Positions 1-7,833 of a DNA stretch of 35,050 bases are shown here, piece by piece. Source of the stretch: SYHX01 sp049317645 (GTDB lineage Bacteria > Bacteroidota > Bacteroidia > UBA7662). Within the stretch, counting starts at the first letter, position 1, and each line of letters opens with the position of its first letter. The stretch is taken from assembly GCA_049317645.1 (NCBI GenBank), contig JBMOHV010000012.1, positions 1-35,050 of the forward strand, in the 5' to 3' direction. The notes beneath the pieces are model-generated. The model ran no database searches. It saw only the letters and a program-made list of their open reading frames with translations, and was not told the DNA's origin. The position numbers and the translations under genes are program-made.

Positions 1-20
1 TGTTGTAAACATGCATGTTG

Positions 21-28
21 TAATTTAG
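21..28 (+). promoter_or_regulatory. possible -7 element upstream of fabI
   Basis: TAATTTAG differs at one position from the Bacteroidota -7 consensus TAnnTTTG. It would place transcription start about 20 bases before the fabI ATG. The expected -33 TTTG would lie at or beyond the window edge and cannot be judged. A 12-bp palindrome (8-19) abuts this element. Confidence 0.25.
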
Positions 29-53
29 AGACCTAAACCTACCCTACCCCCCC

Positions 54-860
54 ATGACTCATTCATTGTTGCAAGGCAAAAGAGGCATCATCTTTGGCGC
101 CCTCGATCAGCAGTCCATCGCTTGGAAAGTCGCCGAAAAGGCTCACTCGGAAGGAGCACGCTTTGTTCTCACCAACGCACCCATTGCATTGCGCATGGGC
201 CAAATCCACGAACTCGCCGAGCGCTGCGGCTCTACAGTCATCGCCGCGGATGCAACGGTGGATGCCGACCTCGAAGCCTTGTTCACGCAGGCTGTTGAAT
301 TCCTGGGCGGGCCCATCGATTTTGTCTTGCATTCCATCGGGATGTCCCCCAATGTCCGCAAAGGCAAGGCCTATACCGATCTCAATTACGAATTCTATCA
401 CAAAACCCTGGACATATCGGCCATGTCTTTTCACCGAACCATGCGGGCCGCTATGACGACCAACTCTTTGTCCAAAGGCGCCTCCATCCTGGCCCTGTCT
501 TATATCGCCGCTCAACGGGTTTTCCCGGATTACAACGATATGGCCGATGCCAAAGCCCTGCTGGAATCCATCGCCCGCAGTTTTGGGTACCACCTGGGCA
601 AATCCCACGGCGTGCGTGTCAACACCATTTCCCAAAGCCCCACCCGCACAACAGCTGGGTCGGGTGTCAAAGGGTTTGACGATTTCTTGGATTATGCGGA
701 GCGCATGTCTCCTTTGGGAAATGCGTCCGCCGAATCCTGCGCCGATTATTGCGTTGTCATGTTTTCGGATTTGACCCGCATGGTGACCATGCAGAATCTT
801 TTTCATGACGGAGGATTCTCTTTCACCGGGGTCAGCCAAGAAGTTCTGCAAGCCCAGTAA
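54..860 (+). CDS. fabI: enoyl-[acyl-carrier-protein] reductase (NADH) FabI
   Basis: FabI carries out the last reductive step of each fatty-acid elongation round, reducing trans-2-enoyl-ACP in the cytoplasm. The 268-residue product has the usual family length. It shows the FabI form of the Rossmann start (GIIFGALDQQSIAWKVA, residues 11-27, where classical SDRs have TGxxxGIG). The SIG segment lies at about 94-96. The active-site triad is seen as Tyr150 (SYIAAQR), Tyr160 (DYNDM) and Lys167 (DAK), with the spacing known from E. coli FabI. NTISQSPTRTTAGSG near 195-209 matches the substrate-loop region after the conserved Pro. The gene heads a + strand run with an M48 peptidase 26 bases downstream. 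The ATG at 54 follows a C-rich leader without an obvious Shine-Dalgarno. Identification is secure. Confidence 0.96.
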   Translation: MTHSLLQGKRGIIFGALDQQSIAWKVAEKAHSEGARFVLTNAPIALRMGQIHELAERCGSTVIAADATVDADLEALFTQAVEFLGGPIDFVLHSIGMSPNVRKGKAYTDLNYEFYHKTLDISAMSFHRTMRAAMTTNSLSKGASILALSYIAAQRVFPDYNDMADAKALLESIARSFGYHLGKSHGVRVNTISQSPTRTTAGSGVKGFDDFLDYAERMSPLGNASAESCADYCVVMFSDLTRMVTMQNLFHDGGFSFTGVSQEVLQAQ

Positions 861-886
861 CAACACGGGAATTCTCCAAAACACCT

Positions 887-1720
887 TTGGTTTTGAGCAA
901 TCGATCCTGCCTGCTTTACCTCCTCTTGGCCATCACGCTCACAGCGGGGGTTTTGTACGGAATCACCCGCATGATTGGGTCCCGCCTTGAAAGGATGGCA
1001 CCCGGTTTGGATGCATCCATGGAACGATTTGAAGCCTCCCTAGGCGAACCCCTTTGGATTGAAATTCAAAGCCAAAACCCTCCCATTCAAGATGAAAAGG
1101 CCCAGCGGGCCCTGAACCGCTTGTTGCATAGACTCTGTGCCCCCAACGGGATCGACACCGCAGGCTTGCATAGACACCTGGTCCAAAACCCGGAGGTCAA
1201 TGCCTTTGCGATGCCCGGCCGACGCTTGGTCATCCAAAGCGGCCTCATCCAAAAAGCCAAGAACCCGGACGAAGTTGCGGGGGTTCTAGCCCACGAAATC
1301 GCCCATGCGGAACAAGGTCATATTCGACGCAAAATCTTGAAGGAAGCAGGCCTCAGCCTGCTCATGGCCTGGATCAGCGGGGGATTGGGCGGGGGACCAA
1401 CCGGCATCCATGAACTGGCGAGGGTTCTAAGCTCTACCGCCTTTGACCGAACCTACGAAGCCGAGGCCGATCGCGTTGCCGTTCGCTATCTTCAGACGGC
1501 CCGTATTGATCCCGAGGGCCTGGCCGTTTTCATGGACCGTTTGGCCGCCAACGAAAAAGAAAATCCCACCCCGCCCGAATGGCTCAGCACCCATCCGGCC
1601 TCCCCCAAGCGGGCCGTGACCATTCGTCATCAGGCCGCCCAAAATCCCAACACCGCCTACCAACCCTCCCTGAACGAGTCGGATTGGCAAGCCCTCCAAA
1701 AAGCAACCAGTCAACCTTAA
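887..1720 (+). CDS. M48 family zinc metallopeptidase, membrane anchored
   Basis: This is a zinc-dependent peptidase of the M48 (Oma1/LoiP/BepA-like) family, which typically degrades or quality-controls envelope proteins. A hydrophobic N-terminal segment (residues 9-26) suggests a signal anchor, so the catalytic domain probably lies in the periplasm. HEIAH at 136-140 supplies two histidine ligands and the catalytic Glu. TYEAEAD at 189-195 supplies the third ligand, most likely Glu191. The AMPGRRLVIQSGLI stretch at 108-121 is typical of the family just before the HExxH helix. The TTG at 887 is preferred as start because the next in-frame ATG (971) would remove the hydrophobic segment. It sits 26 bases after fabI and 12 bases before a small lipoprotein gene, probably as one operon. 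Exact substrate unknown. Confidence 0.88.
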   Translation: MVLSNRSCLLYLLLAITLTAGVLYGITRMIGSRLERMAPGLDASMERFEASLGEPLWIEIQSQNPPIQDEKAQRALNRLLHRLCAPNGIDTAGLHRHLVQNPEVNAFAMPGRRLVIQSGLIQKAKNPDEVAGVLAHEIAHAEQGHIRRKILKEAGLSLLMAWISGGLGGGPTGIHELARVLSSTAFDRTYEAEADRVAVRYLQTARIDPEGLAVFMDRLAANEKENPTPPEWLSTHPASPKRAVTIRHQAAQNPNTAYQPSLNESDWQALQKATSQP

Positions 1721-1732
1721 AACCAACCCTCC

Positions 1733-2059
1733 ATGCAGCACCACTCCCGCATCCTCGCCTCTTTGTTCATTCTATCGATCACCATCGGAATGCAGGCCTG
1801 CACCCCGGCTGTGTTGCGTCGCACCTCCATCGAAGGCCTTAGCTACAAAGGAACCGACATCTACTACCAGAATGAACTCTGCGCCCGCATGACGGCCCTG
1901 GAAATTGCATACGATCATGGCAAAATTGTCCGCGAATGCACCTTTGTGATTGTGGATCAAAAATTCGACGCCTACGCCCTGGGAATCATTAAATTGATGC
2001 GCGAAAAGAAACCCGAATGGGAGGTCGAAGTGGAACTCAAAAGTCCTGAGCTCCCGTAG
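1733..2059 (+). CDS. small putative lipoprotein of unknown function
   Basis: I do not recognise this 108-residue protein. The first 23 residues look like a lipoprotein signal: a short polar start, a hydrophobic core (about 8-19) and Cys23 after Met-Gln-Ala. That lipobox is looser than the classical L-A-G-C but acceptable for Bacteroidota. The mature part is a single small mixed-charge domain (SYKGTDIYYQNELCARMTAL onward) with one further Cys at about 50 and another near 65. It begins 12 bases after the M48 peptidase stop, so the two are probably co-transcribed. A role linked to envelope proteolysis is only inferred from position. Confidence 0.7.
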   Translation: MQHHSRILASLFILSITIGMQACTPAVLRRTSIEGLSYKGTDIYYQNELCARMTALEIAYDHGKIVRECTFVIVDQKFDAYALGIIKLMREKKPEWEVEVELKSPELP

Positions 2060-2065
2060 AGTAAT

Positions 2066-2176
<111 letters not shown>

Positions 2177-2217
2177 TTTTTGTCTCAACAAGGATTCTTT
2201 CGCGTTGAATCCTCCTT

Positions 2218-2225
2218 CAAAGGTA
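2218..2225 (-). promoter_or_regulatory. -7 promoter element of tRNA-Gly(CCC)
   Basis: On the minus strand the sequence reads TACCTTTG, an exact match to TAnnTTTG. Transcription would start about 35 bases before the mature tRNA 5' end. The leader contains a GGATTC/GAATCC inverted repeat. No clear TTTG -33 element is seen at the expected distance. Confidence 0.5.
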
Positions 2226-2244
2226 AACCAGAACCCCTCCCCTA

Positions 2245-2523
2245 TCACTCCTGCATTCCCTTCCCGGCCATGACTTTGGGCCGGGCGTCAAGGCTTCAAA
2301 GGCCTGAGCAAAGTCCGGATGGGTCTGCATGTACGTTTGCAATTCCAGAGGACCATCCGGCATTCCTTCAGCCAAGCACCGTCCAAGAAAGACAAAACAC
2401 AGGCGTCTTTCAACGCGCTCAGCATCCCCAAATTCCGACCATTCTGCGTGTAGCAGGGAACCCCCCCATTTGCATTCCTCCACCAGCCCTGTTTCCAGAA
2501 TCCAGGACCTGAGGAGCGCTAAA
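2245..2523 (-). pseudogene. decayed YdeI/DUF1801 family gene (frameshifted, internally deleted)
   Basis: Three collinear minus-strand pieces in different frames together resemble one YdeI/OmpD-associated (DUF1801) protein. First comes LLRSWILETGLVEECKWG. After a 7-G run at 2461-2467 the frame shifts to VPCYTQNGRNLGMLSALKDA and FLDGAWLKE, matching the family's KWGxPCYT core. Then the first frame resumes with PDFAQAFEALTPG, which normally precedes a Gln/Arg-rich segment. That segment is missing and a third frame gives KVMAGKGMQE and a stop at 2245, matching the usual C-terminus. The N-terminus, a central stretch and part of the C-terminal helix are lost, so it cannot encode an intact protein. 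The G-run shift alone could be a sequencing error, but the missing segments could not. Family assignment comes from memory of conserved motifs. Confidence 0.72.
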
Positions 2524-2541
2524 TCAGTGTAAATTAGAACA

Positions 2542-3534
2542 ATGAAAGTCCTTGTCACCGGTGCCAACGGCCTCTTGGGGAACAACCTCGTGAGGGAACT
2601 CCTTTCCCGAAACTATCAGGTTTCGGTCCTCTTGCAAAATGCCCAAAGCCCTGCTCCTGGTTTGAACCAATTGCCTATCCAACGATTTTACGGGGATCTT
2701 TTGGACCCTCTTGCGTTGGAAGCAGCCGTGCAAGGTCAAGAGAGGGTCATTCATGCTGCCGCATCCACCCAGGTTTATCCACCCCGATGCTCCACCATCC
2801 TTGAGAACAATGTTCAAGGCACCGAAAATATCGTACAGGCCTGTCTAATGGCAGGCGTTGAACGACTTGTCCACATCGGCACCGCAAATTCTTTTGGCCC
2901 CGGTACCCCATCCCTTCCGGGGAACGAAGACAGCCCCTATCAAGGAGATTTGGGTCTGGATTATATTGGCTCCAAGTACATGGCCCAAGAAAAGGTCCTG
3001 GATGCGGTAAAAAACCGCGGTCTTCGTGCCCTTGTCCTGAACCCCACCTTTATGATAGGCCCGTACGATACCAAGCCCAGTTCAGGCGCCTTGATTTTGG
3101 CTTTGTACCAACGAAAAATCCCCGGGTACAGTTCAGGGTCCAAATGCTACATCGCCGTCAAGGACGTTGCAGTGGCTGCCGCAAATGCCCTCCATCAAGG
3201 ACGAGATGGGGAATGTTATATCCTGGGCAACCACAACCTCACCCACCGGGAAGCCTTTGAGATCATCGGCCGGGCCTTGGGGGTTCCAAGTCCGATCCTG
3301 CCCCTGCCCGATGTTTTGGTCCAAACCATGGGAGCCTTGGGTTCCATTCTGGCTAAATGGACCGACCGTCCACCCAATTTAACCCGGGAAATTACCCGTA
3401 TTTCGTGCGATCATCATTGTTATAACAGCCAAAAAGCTCAACGCGAGCTCGGCCTCCCATGCACCGATTTGGAAGAGGCGGTTCGAGAATGCCTGCATTG
3501 GTTTCAACAAAACGGGTATACCCAAAAAAAATAA
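2542..3534 (+). CDS. NAD(P)-dependent epimerase/dehydratase (extended SDR)
   Basis: This 330-residue extended short-chain dehydrogenase/reductase has a Rossmann start TGANGLLG at residues 6-13, the GDLLD segment at 51-55, HAAA at 71-74, and the catalytic Tyr141 and Lys145 (YIGSK). The layout resembles dihydroflavonol-4-reductase/HpnA-like sugar or lipid-linked NAD(P) reductases, in which NPTFMIGP follows the active site. The substrate cannot be read from sequence. The gene starts 5 bases after a weak TAAATTAG element, and its stop overlaps the start of a second SDR by one base, so the two are probably made together. Upstream lies the YdeI-like pseudogene on the other strand. Confidence 0.87.
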   Translation: MKVLVTGANGLLGNNLVRELLSRNYQVSVLLQNAQSPAPGLNQLPIQRFYGDLLDPLALEAAVQGQERVIHAAASTQVYPPRCSTILENNVQGTENIVQACLMAGVERLVHIGTANSFGPGTPSLPGNEDSPYQGDLGLDYIGSKYMAQEKVLDAVKNRGLRALVLNPTFMIGPYDTKPSSGALILALYQRKIPGYSSGSKCYIAVKDVAVAAANALHQGRDGECYILGNHNLTHREAFEIIGRALGVPSPILPLPDVLVQTMGALGSILAKWTDRPPNLTREITRISCDHHCYNSQKAQRELGLPCTDLEEAVRECLHWFQQNGYTQKK

Positions 3535-4355
3535 TGCCTACCTCCAACCATGCTTTTCGAGACCGGGTGGTTGTTATCACCGGTTCTGCTCAAGGTATCG
3601 GCTACGCCGTTGCTGAAATGTTAGCCAGCCGCGGAGCCTATCTCATTCTCAATGCCCGGCGTTCCGAAAAAGTCGCCCAAGCCAAAGCCAAGCTCCTAAG
3701 CATCACCCCACACGTTGACGGCTTGGCCGGGGATGTTAGCGACGAGGCCTTTACCCAAGAACTAGTCCGTTTTGCGATTGAGCGCTTTGGACGACTGGAT
3801 ATCCTCATTAACAATGCAGGGGTAGCGGCCGGAGGTTTGTTCAAAGACACCCAGGGGCACGCCTTTCGCAAAGTCATCGAAATCAATCTTTTGGGGAGTG
3901 TTTACCCCACCCTGGCAGCCTTGCCTGAACTTGCCAAAACCCAGGGGAGTATCTTGTTTATCGGATCGGTGGCAGGCTTTGCCGGTTTACCCCGCTTTGC
4001 CGCCTATTCTTCCTCCAAAAGGGCCTTGGTCAACCTGGCCGAAAGTCTGCGAACGGAATGTTGGGACGAAGGGATCTTTGTAGGCATCCATTACCCCGGT
4101 TTTACCGAAAACGAGGTGGACAAAACCACTTTGGATCCCATGGGAAAGGAAGTGGTGCTTCAAAAAAGGCCTGGGGTTCGAGCCCTGAGCCGGGAGCAAA
4201 CGGCCACCAAGATTCTCTATCAGCTGGAAAAACGGCGATTTCGAATGTACTCTTCGAGGTCTGCGATGGCCGTTGATGTTTTTTATCGCTGGTTTCCTGG
4301 TCTTTTTATGCGTTTAATCGTCTTGTTTCGTGCCAGGATTATGGCTATGCAATAA
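3534..4355 (+). CDS. classical short-chain dehydrogenase/reductase
   Basis: A 273-residue classical SDR oxidoreductase. It carries TGSAQGIG for cofactor binding (about 16-23), the NARR segment that often favours NADPH, NNAGV after the fourth strand, the catalytic Ser in FIGSVAG, and YSSSK for the Tyr/Lys pair. A hydrophobic C-terminal stretch (VFYRWFPGLFMRLIVLF) suggests membrane association, as in SDRs that act on lipids or 3-ketosphinganine-like substrates; that link is only an inference. The ATG at 3534 is preferred over the in-frame ATG at 3459 because it overlaps the preceding TAA as TAATG, a coupling arrangement, and gives a normal N-terminus. Together with the preceding extended SDR it forms a two-gene reductase unit. 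Confidence 0.87.
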   Translation: MPTSNHAFRDRVVVITGSAQGIGYAVAEMLASRGAYLILNARRSEKVAQAKAKLLSITPHVDGLAGDVSDEAFTQELVRFAIERFGRLDILINNAGVAAGGLFKDTQGHAFRKVIEINLLGSVYPTLAALPELAKTQGSILFIGSVAGFAGLPRFAAYSSSKRALVNLAESLRTECWDEGIFVGIHYPGFTENEVDKTTLDPMGKEVVLQKRPGVRALSREQTATKILYQLEKRRFRMYSSRSAMAVDVFYRWFPGLFMRLIVLFRARIMAMQ

Positions 4356-4381
4356 AGGTGATCCAGCTCCCTTGGTTCGAT

Positions 4382-4795
4382 TTATGGGCGAAAGTCGCGA
4401 ACCGGCCTAACACAGCCCTGATCCATTTTGAAATTGTAATATTCCAATCCATTCCCAAAATGCAGGCCCCAATAGGACTCAGCGGTATTGGGGACAGCAG
4501 ACCAATACCATTTCTTTTGGAAATCACCTTGTTTTTTTCGGTGAAGTTGCAACCGCATGGCCTGCAGCTCTTCGCGCACAGGCAAACGCCAACCTTCCCC
4601 CATCGAGTCACAGGCCGATTGGGCCTCCTCAAAATTAAACAGTCCAGGTAAATCCTTGTTAGCCACCTCCAACCAAGGACGACCCTGGTCGTTTTGGACG
4701 ACGAAATACCCGGATGGAGACAAAACGGATGTTTTAGGATTTTGACAGCTTATTTCCAACCCTAACATCCAAAGAAAGACAAAAATTCTACGCAT
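4382..4795 (-). CDS. small lipoprotein with DUF1566/Lcl-like domain
   Basis: The 137-residue product starts with a lipoprotein signal (hydrophobic residues 4-15, Cys17 after Glu-Ile-Ser). The rest resembles the DUF1566/Lcl C-terminal-like fold found in many surface proteins. FEEAQSACDSMGEGWRLPVREEL (55-77), split here at its natural break before GEGWRLP, is the typical core, followed by WYWSA, YWGLHFGNG and a CVRPVRD ending. Function of the domain is not established; it is often found on exported proteins. The ATG at 4795 is chosen because it opens directly into the signal sequence, unlike the upstream ATG at 4843. That upstream codon also lies at the edge of the tRNA terminator. It stands alone, convergent with the SDR pair. 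Confidence 0.72.
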   Translation of the reverse strand: MRRIFVFLWMLGLEISCQNPKTSVLSPSGYFVVQNDQGRPWLEVANKDLPGLFNFEEAQSACDSMGEGWRLPVREELQAMRLQLHRKKQGDFQKKWYWSAVPNTAESYWGLHFGNGLEYYNFKMDQGCVRPVRDFRP

Positions 4796-4841
4796 AATTG
4801 ATACGGAATTTGTACCAAAACGAAGATAGAACCGAAGGGCC

Positions 4842-4881
4842 AAAAAAAAAAAGGATTTACGAAGCTAATCTTCGTAAACCC
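4842..4881 (-). terminator. rho-independent terminator of the tRNA cluster
   Basis: On the minus strand GGGTTTACGAAG pairs with CTTCGTAAATCC (one G-U pair) around a five-base loop, followed by eleven U residues. It lies 12 bases after the tRNA-Ala 3' end and separates the tRNA transcript from the lipoprotein gene at 4795. Confidence 0.93.
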
Positions 4882-4893
4882 TTGGTAATCACG

Positions 4894-4967
4894 TGGAGGA
4901 TATCGGATTCGAACCGATGACCCCCTGCTTGCAAAGCAGGTGCTCTAACCAGCTGAGCTAATCCCCC
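4894..4967 (-). tRNA. tRNA-Ala(TGC)
   Basis: A 74-nt cloverleaf on the minus strand. The acceptor is GGGGGAT/ATCCTCC with one G-U pair and discriminator A. The anticodon stem CCTGC/GCAGG encloses TTTGCAA, giving anticodon TGC. No 3' CCA is encoded. It is the last gene of a four-tRNA cluster and lies 24 bases after tRNA-Ile. Confidence 0.95.
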
Positions 4968-4991
4968 CGGTCCAAAATCCGGCGAATGATC

Positions 4992-5068
4992 TGGTAGTCC
5001 CGAGCAGATTTGAACTGCTGACCCCTACATTATCAGTGTAGTGCTCTGACCAACTGAGCTACGGGACT
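4992..5068 (-). tRNA. tRNA-Ile(GAT)
   Basis: A 74-nt cloverleaf plus an encoded CCA (4992-4994). The acceptor is AGTCCCG/CGGGACT with discriminator A. The anticodon stem CTACA/TGTAG encloses CTGATAA, giving anticodon GAT. It is paired with tRNA-Ala(TGC) downstream, the order normally found inside rRNA operons, but no rRNA sequence flanks it here. Confidence 0.95.
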
Positions 5069-5101
5069 GTTTGGTGCAAGGCGGGAAAGCATGCCGGGTC
5101 G

Positions 5102-5186
5102 TACCCAGAGCGGGACTTGAACCCGCACGACCTCAACGGTCACAGGATTTTAAGTCCTGCGTGTCTACCGATTTCACCACCTGGGC
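5102..5186 (-). tRNA. tRNA-Leu(TAA)
   Basis: An 85-nt class II tRNA on the minus strand with a long variable arm (TGACCGTTGAGGTC region). The acceptor is GCCCAGG/TCTGGGT with G-U pairs at both ends and discriminator A. The anticodon stem CAGGA/TCCTG encloses CTTAAAA, giving anticodon TAA. No CCA is encoded. Confidence 0.94.
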
Positions 5187-5190
5187 TACT

Positions 5191-5264
<74 letters not shown>

Positions 5265-5340
5265 AATTTCAGAAGAAAAAGAACCAATCCTCTGTACTGG
5301 TCGGTTGGGTGTTTAGGAACCGATTTTGGCCAAAGGAGTG

Positions 5341-5348
5341 CAAATATA
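5341..5348 (-). promoter_or_regulatory. -7 promoter element of the tRNA cluster
   Basis: TATATTTG on the minus strand matches TAnnTTTG exactly. It lies about 77 bases before tRNA-Gly(GCC), in the 100-base gap after the TonB-dependent receptor gene. No TTTG -33 box is evident. Confidence 0.5.
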
Positions 5349-5364
5349 GCACCAAGCAGGGATT

Positions 5365-7833
5365 TTACCACTCCATCACCAAACGCAGGTTCAAAACCCG
5401 GCCGCTCAGATAATTGGGGACATTTTGTTGATAACCTTGGGTATCGTAGAGCCAGGTATAGGACACGGTGTTGTTGACCTGCAAGAGGTTAAAGACCTCC
5501 AGATTCAGCCAGGCCGCTCGAAAGGTACGGGCCACTCGTCCCCCCCATACAGGCTTTTGGGCGGTTCCACCCCACAAGATTCGGCTAAAACCGATATCCA
5601 CCCGGCGATACGAAGGCATCCGCAAGGTATCCCGGAGCCGAGCATTGTCCGGGGGTCCGTAGGGCAAGCGCGATCCAAAAACCAGGTTCAGGTTCACTTT
5701 GTAATCCGGATAAGTTGGCAGGTAATCCTGAAACATCAAGGCCAATTGAACGCGCTGATCGGTAGGCCGCGGTATCCAACCCACATCGGGATTGCGCTCG
5801 CTGGTTTTCATCCAGGACAGGGTCGCCCAGGATTGCATGGACGAAACAAATTCCCCGTGGACACGCAGGTCCACGCCGGCGGCGTACCCGTTGACCGGGG
5901 TTTCGGCCAGGTACCGCACCCGGATATTGTCAATTTCGTAGGGAATCAGCCGTCGGAGATCCTTGTAATAAGCCTCCATCACCCATTGAAAGGGTCGATC
6001 CCAGGCCTTGAAGCGGTGATCGGCCGTCAAAACAACATGCGTGGCTCGCTGCGCCAAGACCTGCGGGTTGATACGGCCGTCCGGAAAACGGGCATCCCGG
6101 TAAAAGGCCGGCTGCGCATAGCGACCCACGGCCAATCGAAAAGCCCAATCCTTGACCCAAGAAGGCTTCCAAGAGAGGTTGATTCGAGGACTCCAAACCG
6201 TTTCACGGTTCCAGGACCAAGACTGCACCCGCAGACCCAGATTCAAGCGCCAGTGGCCCTTTTCATCCAATCGGATTTGGTCTTGAACATAGGCCGACCA
6301 ACGCCGGCTTCGCATGGCCTGATCCGCGCTCACAAACCTAAAAACTTGAACGGCCGAATCGTTTTCGCGTTGAGAAGGCAGGGAGAATCCCAAGGAATCG
6401 ACCAAGGTATATTCCCAAAGGACTTCTTGAATGTTCTCTTCCTGAACCTTCAGGCCCCAAGATGCCAGGTGTTGGCCGCCCAGGCTTTGCCATTGCCCGC
6501 GGTGCTCCAAGGCCCCCACCCCAATCCACAAACGATTCCGCGCATATTGTTGAAACGCCCCTACCCCCCTTGTGAACAAAACATTCCCAAAATTTTCGGA
6601 ACCAAGGTTGGCATCCAGTTGGTTCAGGAGCCAGGCCGATTCCACATCGATTCGCTCTTGTTCATTGCCCGAATAATAGCTGGCCGACTGGGTCAAGATC
6701 ATCCGAGCATGGGGACGGTACACCAAACTGGTCCCGTGGGTTGCATTGGCAAAGCGCATCGCTTCCTCCCCATCAAAAAACACCCGCAGTTGCAAAGCGT
6801 TCTTGACGGTGCCAAAGACGGTTTCACGGTTGGAGGGAATGACGGCCAAAATGTTTTGCCCCGCATGGCTTAGCCAATTCCATTGCCAGCGGGCATTGGG
6901 CCGGTACGAAACCAAGGCCTGGAGATCGGTGGATACAGGGCGGTATTCACCGCGGGTGTCCAAACTTTGCAACAACGAATTGAGGGTCCGGTAACGCAAT
7001 CCGCCCTGCCAGGACCATCGACCCTCGTTGCCCATCAAGCCTTCGGCCGCCAACGATACCCCGGTTAAACCCGCTTGAACGGTACCCGTTGCGTAGCGGG
7101 GTTGCCGATACGTCACATCCAGAACCGAACTCATCTTGTCCCCGTAGCGGGCCTCGAAACCACCCGCCGAAAAATGAATATGCTCCACCAAATCCGGGTG
7201 GATTAAGCTCAGCCCCTCTTGTTGACCGCTGCGCATCAACACCGGCCGGTACAATTCGATCCCGTTGAGGTAGGTCAGATTTTCGTCGTAATTCCCGCCT
7301 CGAACCTGGTATTGCGAAGAAAATTCTTGCTGGGACCTGGCCCCGAAAGCCTGGAGAATGGTTTCAAAATTCCCGCTGGGGTTGGCCAAACGCCGACTGA
7401 CCAAGGGGTTAATTTTGGCCAAACCGGGGGCACGCTCCCGATCGGCTTCGATGAGTACCCCCTGCCCCAAATCCACCACCGACGGCTCCAATTGCCAACG
7501 CATGGGGAGATTTTCGTCGGGGCGCAACGAAAGGTTTCGTTGCTGGGTTTTGTAGCCCAAAAAACGAACCTCCAAGTTCAAGGGCGTTAAGGCCGGAACC
7601 CGCAACACAAAGCGACCCTTGGAATCGGCGCTGGTGCCCAAGGCTGTTCCCAAAACGCCCACGGTCGCCCCGGGCAATGCTTTGTTATCTCGATCCACCA
7701 CTTGACCCCTCAGGGTCGCACTATCTCCCACAAGTTGTTGGGTCACCGCAGCAAGTGACGGCCTTGAAAACAAAAACAAAACGCTGCTGAACAGCAAACA
7801 CAGGATCCCCTTCCCCAAGGTTGATCTTTTCAA
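5365..7833 (-). CDS. TonB-dependent outer-membrane receptor with carboxypeptidase-regulatory-like domain
   Basis: The 822-residue product is an outer-membrane beta-barrel transporter energised by TonB. A signal peptide (1-28, ending SRPSLA) is followed by a CarboxypepD_reg-like domain (about 40-110; RGQVVDRDNKALPGATV). A plug domain follows (about 140-245; YQVRGGNYDENLTYLNGIEL and GGFEARYGDKMSSVLDV), then a barrel of alternating strands ending in an aromatic residue (LVMEW). No SusD partner gene is present, so a glycan PUL is unlikely; the substrate is unknown. The start is set at the TTG at 7833, which overlaps the rpe stop as TTGA and opens directly into the signal peptide. The longer frame to 8085 would run through rpe and has no signal at its N-terminus. 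It is the last gene of the gcdH-rpe run. Confidence 0.9.
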   Translation of the reverse strand: MKRSTLGKGILCLLFSSVLFLFSRPSLAAVTQQLVGDSATLRGQVVDRDNKALPGATVGVLGTALGTSADSKGRFVLRVPALTPLNLEVRFLGYKTQQRNLSLRPDENLPMRWQLEPSVVDLGQGVLIEADRERAPGLAKINPLVSRRLANPSGNFETILQAFGARSQQEFSSQYQVRGGNYDENLTYLNGIELYRPVLMRSGQQEGLSLIHPDLVEHIHFSAGGFEARYGDKMSSVLDVTYRQPRYATGTVQAGLTGVSLAAEGLMGNEGRWSWQGGLRYRTLNSLLQSLDTRGEYRPVSTDLQALVSYRPNARWQWNWLSHAGQNILAVIPSNRETVFGTVKNALQLRVFFDGEEAMRFANATHGTSLVYRPHARMILTQSASYYSGNEQERIDVESAWLLNQLDANLGSENFGNVLFTRGVGAFQQYARNRLWIGVGALEHRGQWQSLGGQHLASWGLKVQEENIQEVLWEYTLVDSLGFSLPSQRENDSAVQVFRFVSADQAMRSRRWSAYVQDQIRLDEKGHWRLNLGLRVQSWSWNRETVWSPRINLSWKPSWVKDWAFRLAVGRYAQPAFYRDARFPDGRINPQVLAQRATHVVLTADHRFKAWDRPFQWVMEAYYKDLRRLIPYEIDNIRVRYLAETPVNGYAAGVDLRVHGEFVSSMQSWATLSWMKTSERNPDVGWIPRPTDQRVQLALMFQDYLPTYPDYKVNLNLVFGSRLPYGPPDNARLRDTLRMPSYRRVDIGFSRILWGGTAQKPVWGGRVARTFRAAWLNLEVFNLLQVNNTVSYTWLYDTQGYQQNVPNYLSGRVLNLRLVMEW

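Noticed and set aside
63..884. 273-codon minus-strand frame covering fabI
   Set aside because: fabI has all catalytic residues in the + frame; the reverse frame shows no family features.
2217..2585. Intact 122-residue minus-strand gene in the tRNA-Gly/SDR gap
   Set aside because: Only parts of the frame resemble YdeI/DUF1801; the missing core lies in another frame, so a pseudogene explains it better.
5425..6873. 482-codon open frame on the + strand opposite the first TonB-dependent receptor
   Set aside because: It is antisense to a gene with clear receptor domains, its translation is low-complexity and Pro/Gly/His-rich with no recognisable motif, and long antisense frames are common in GC-rich genes.
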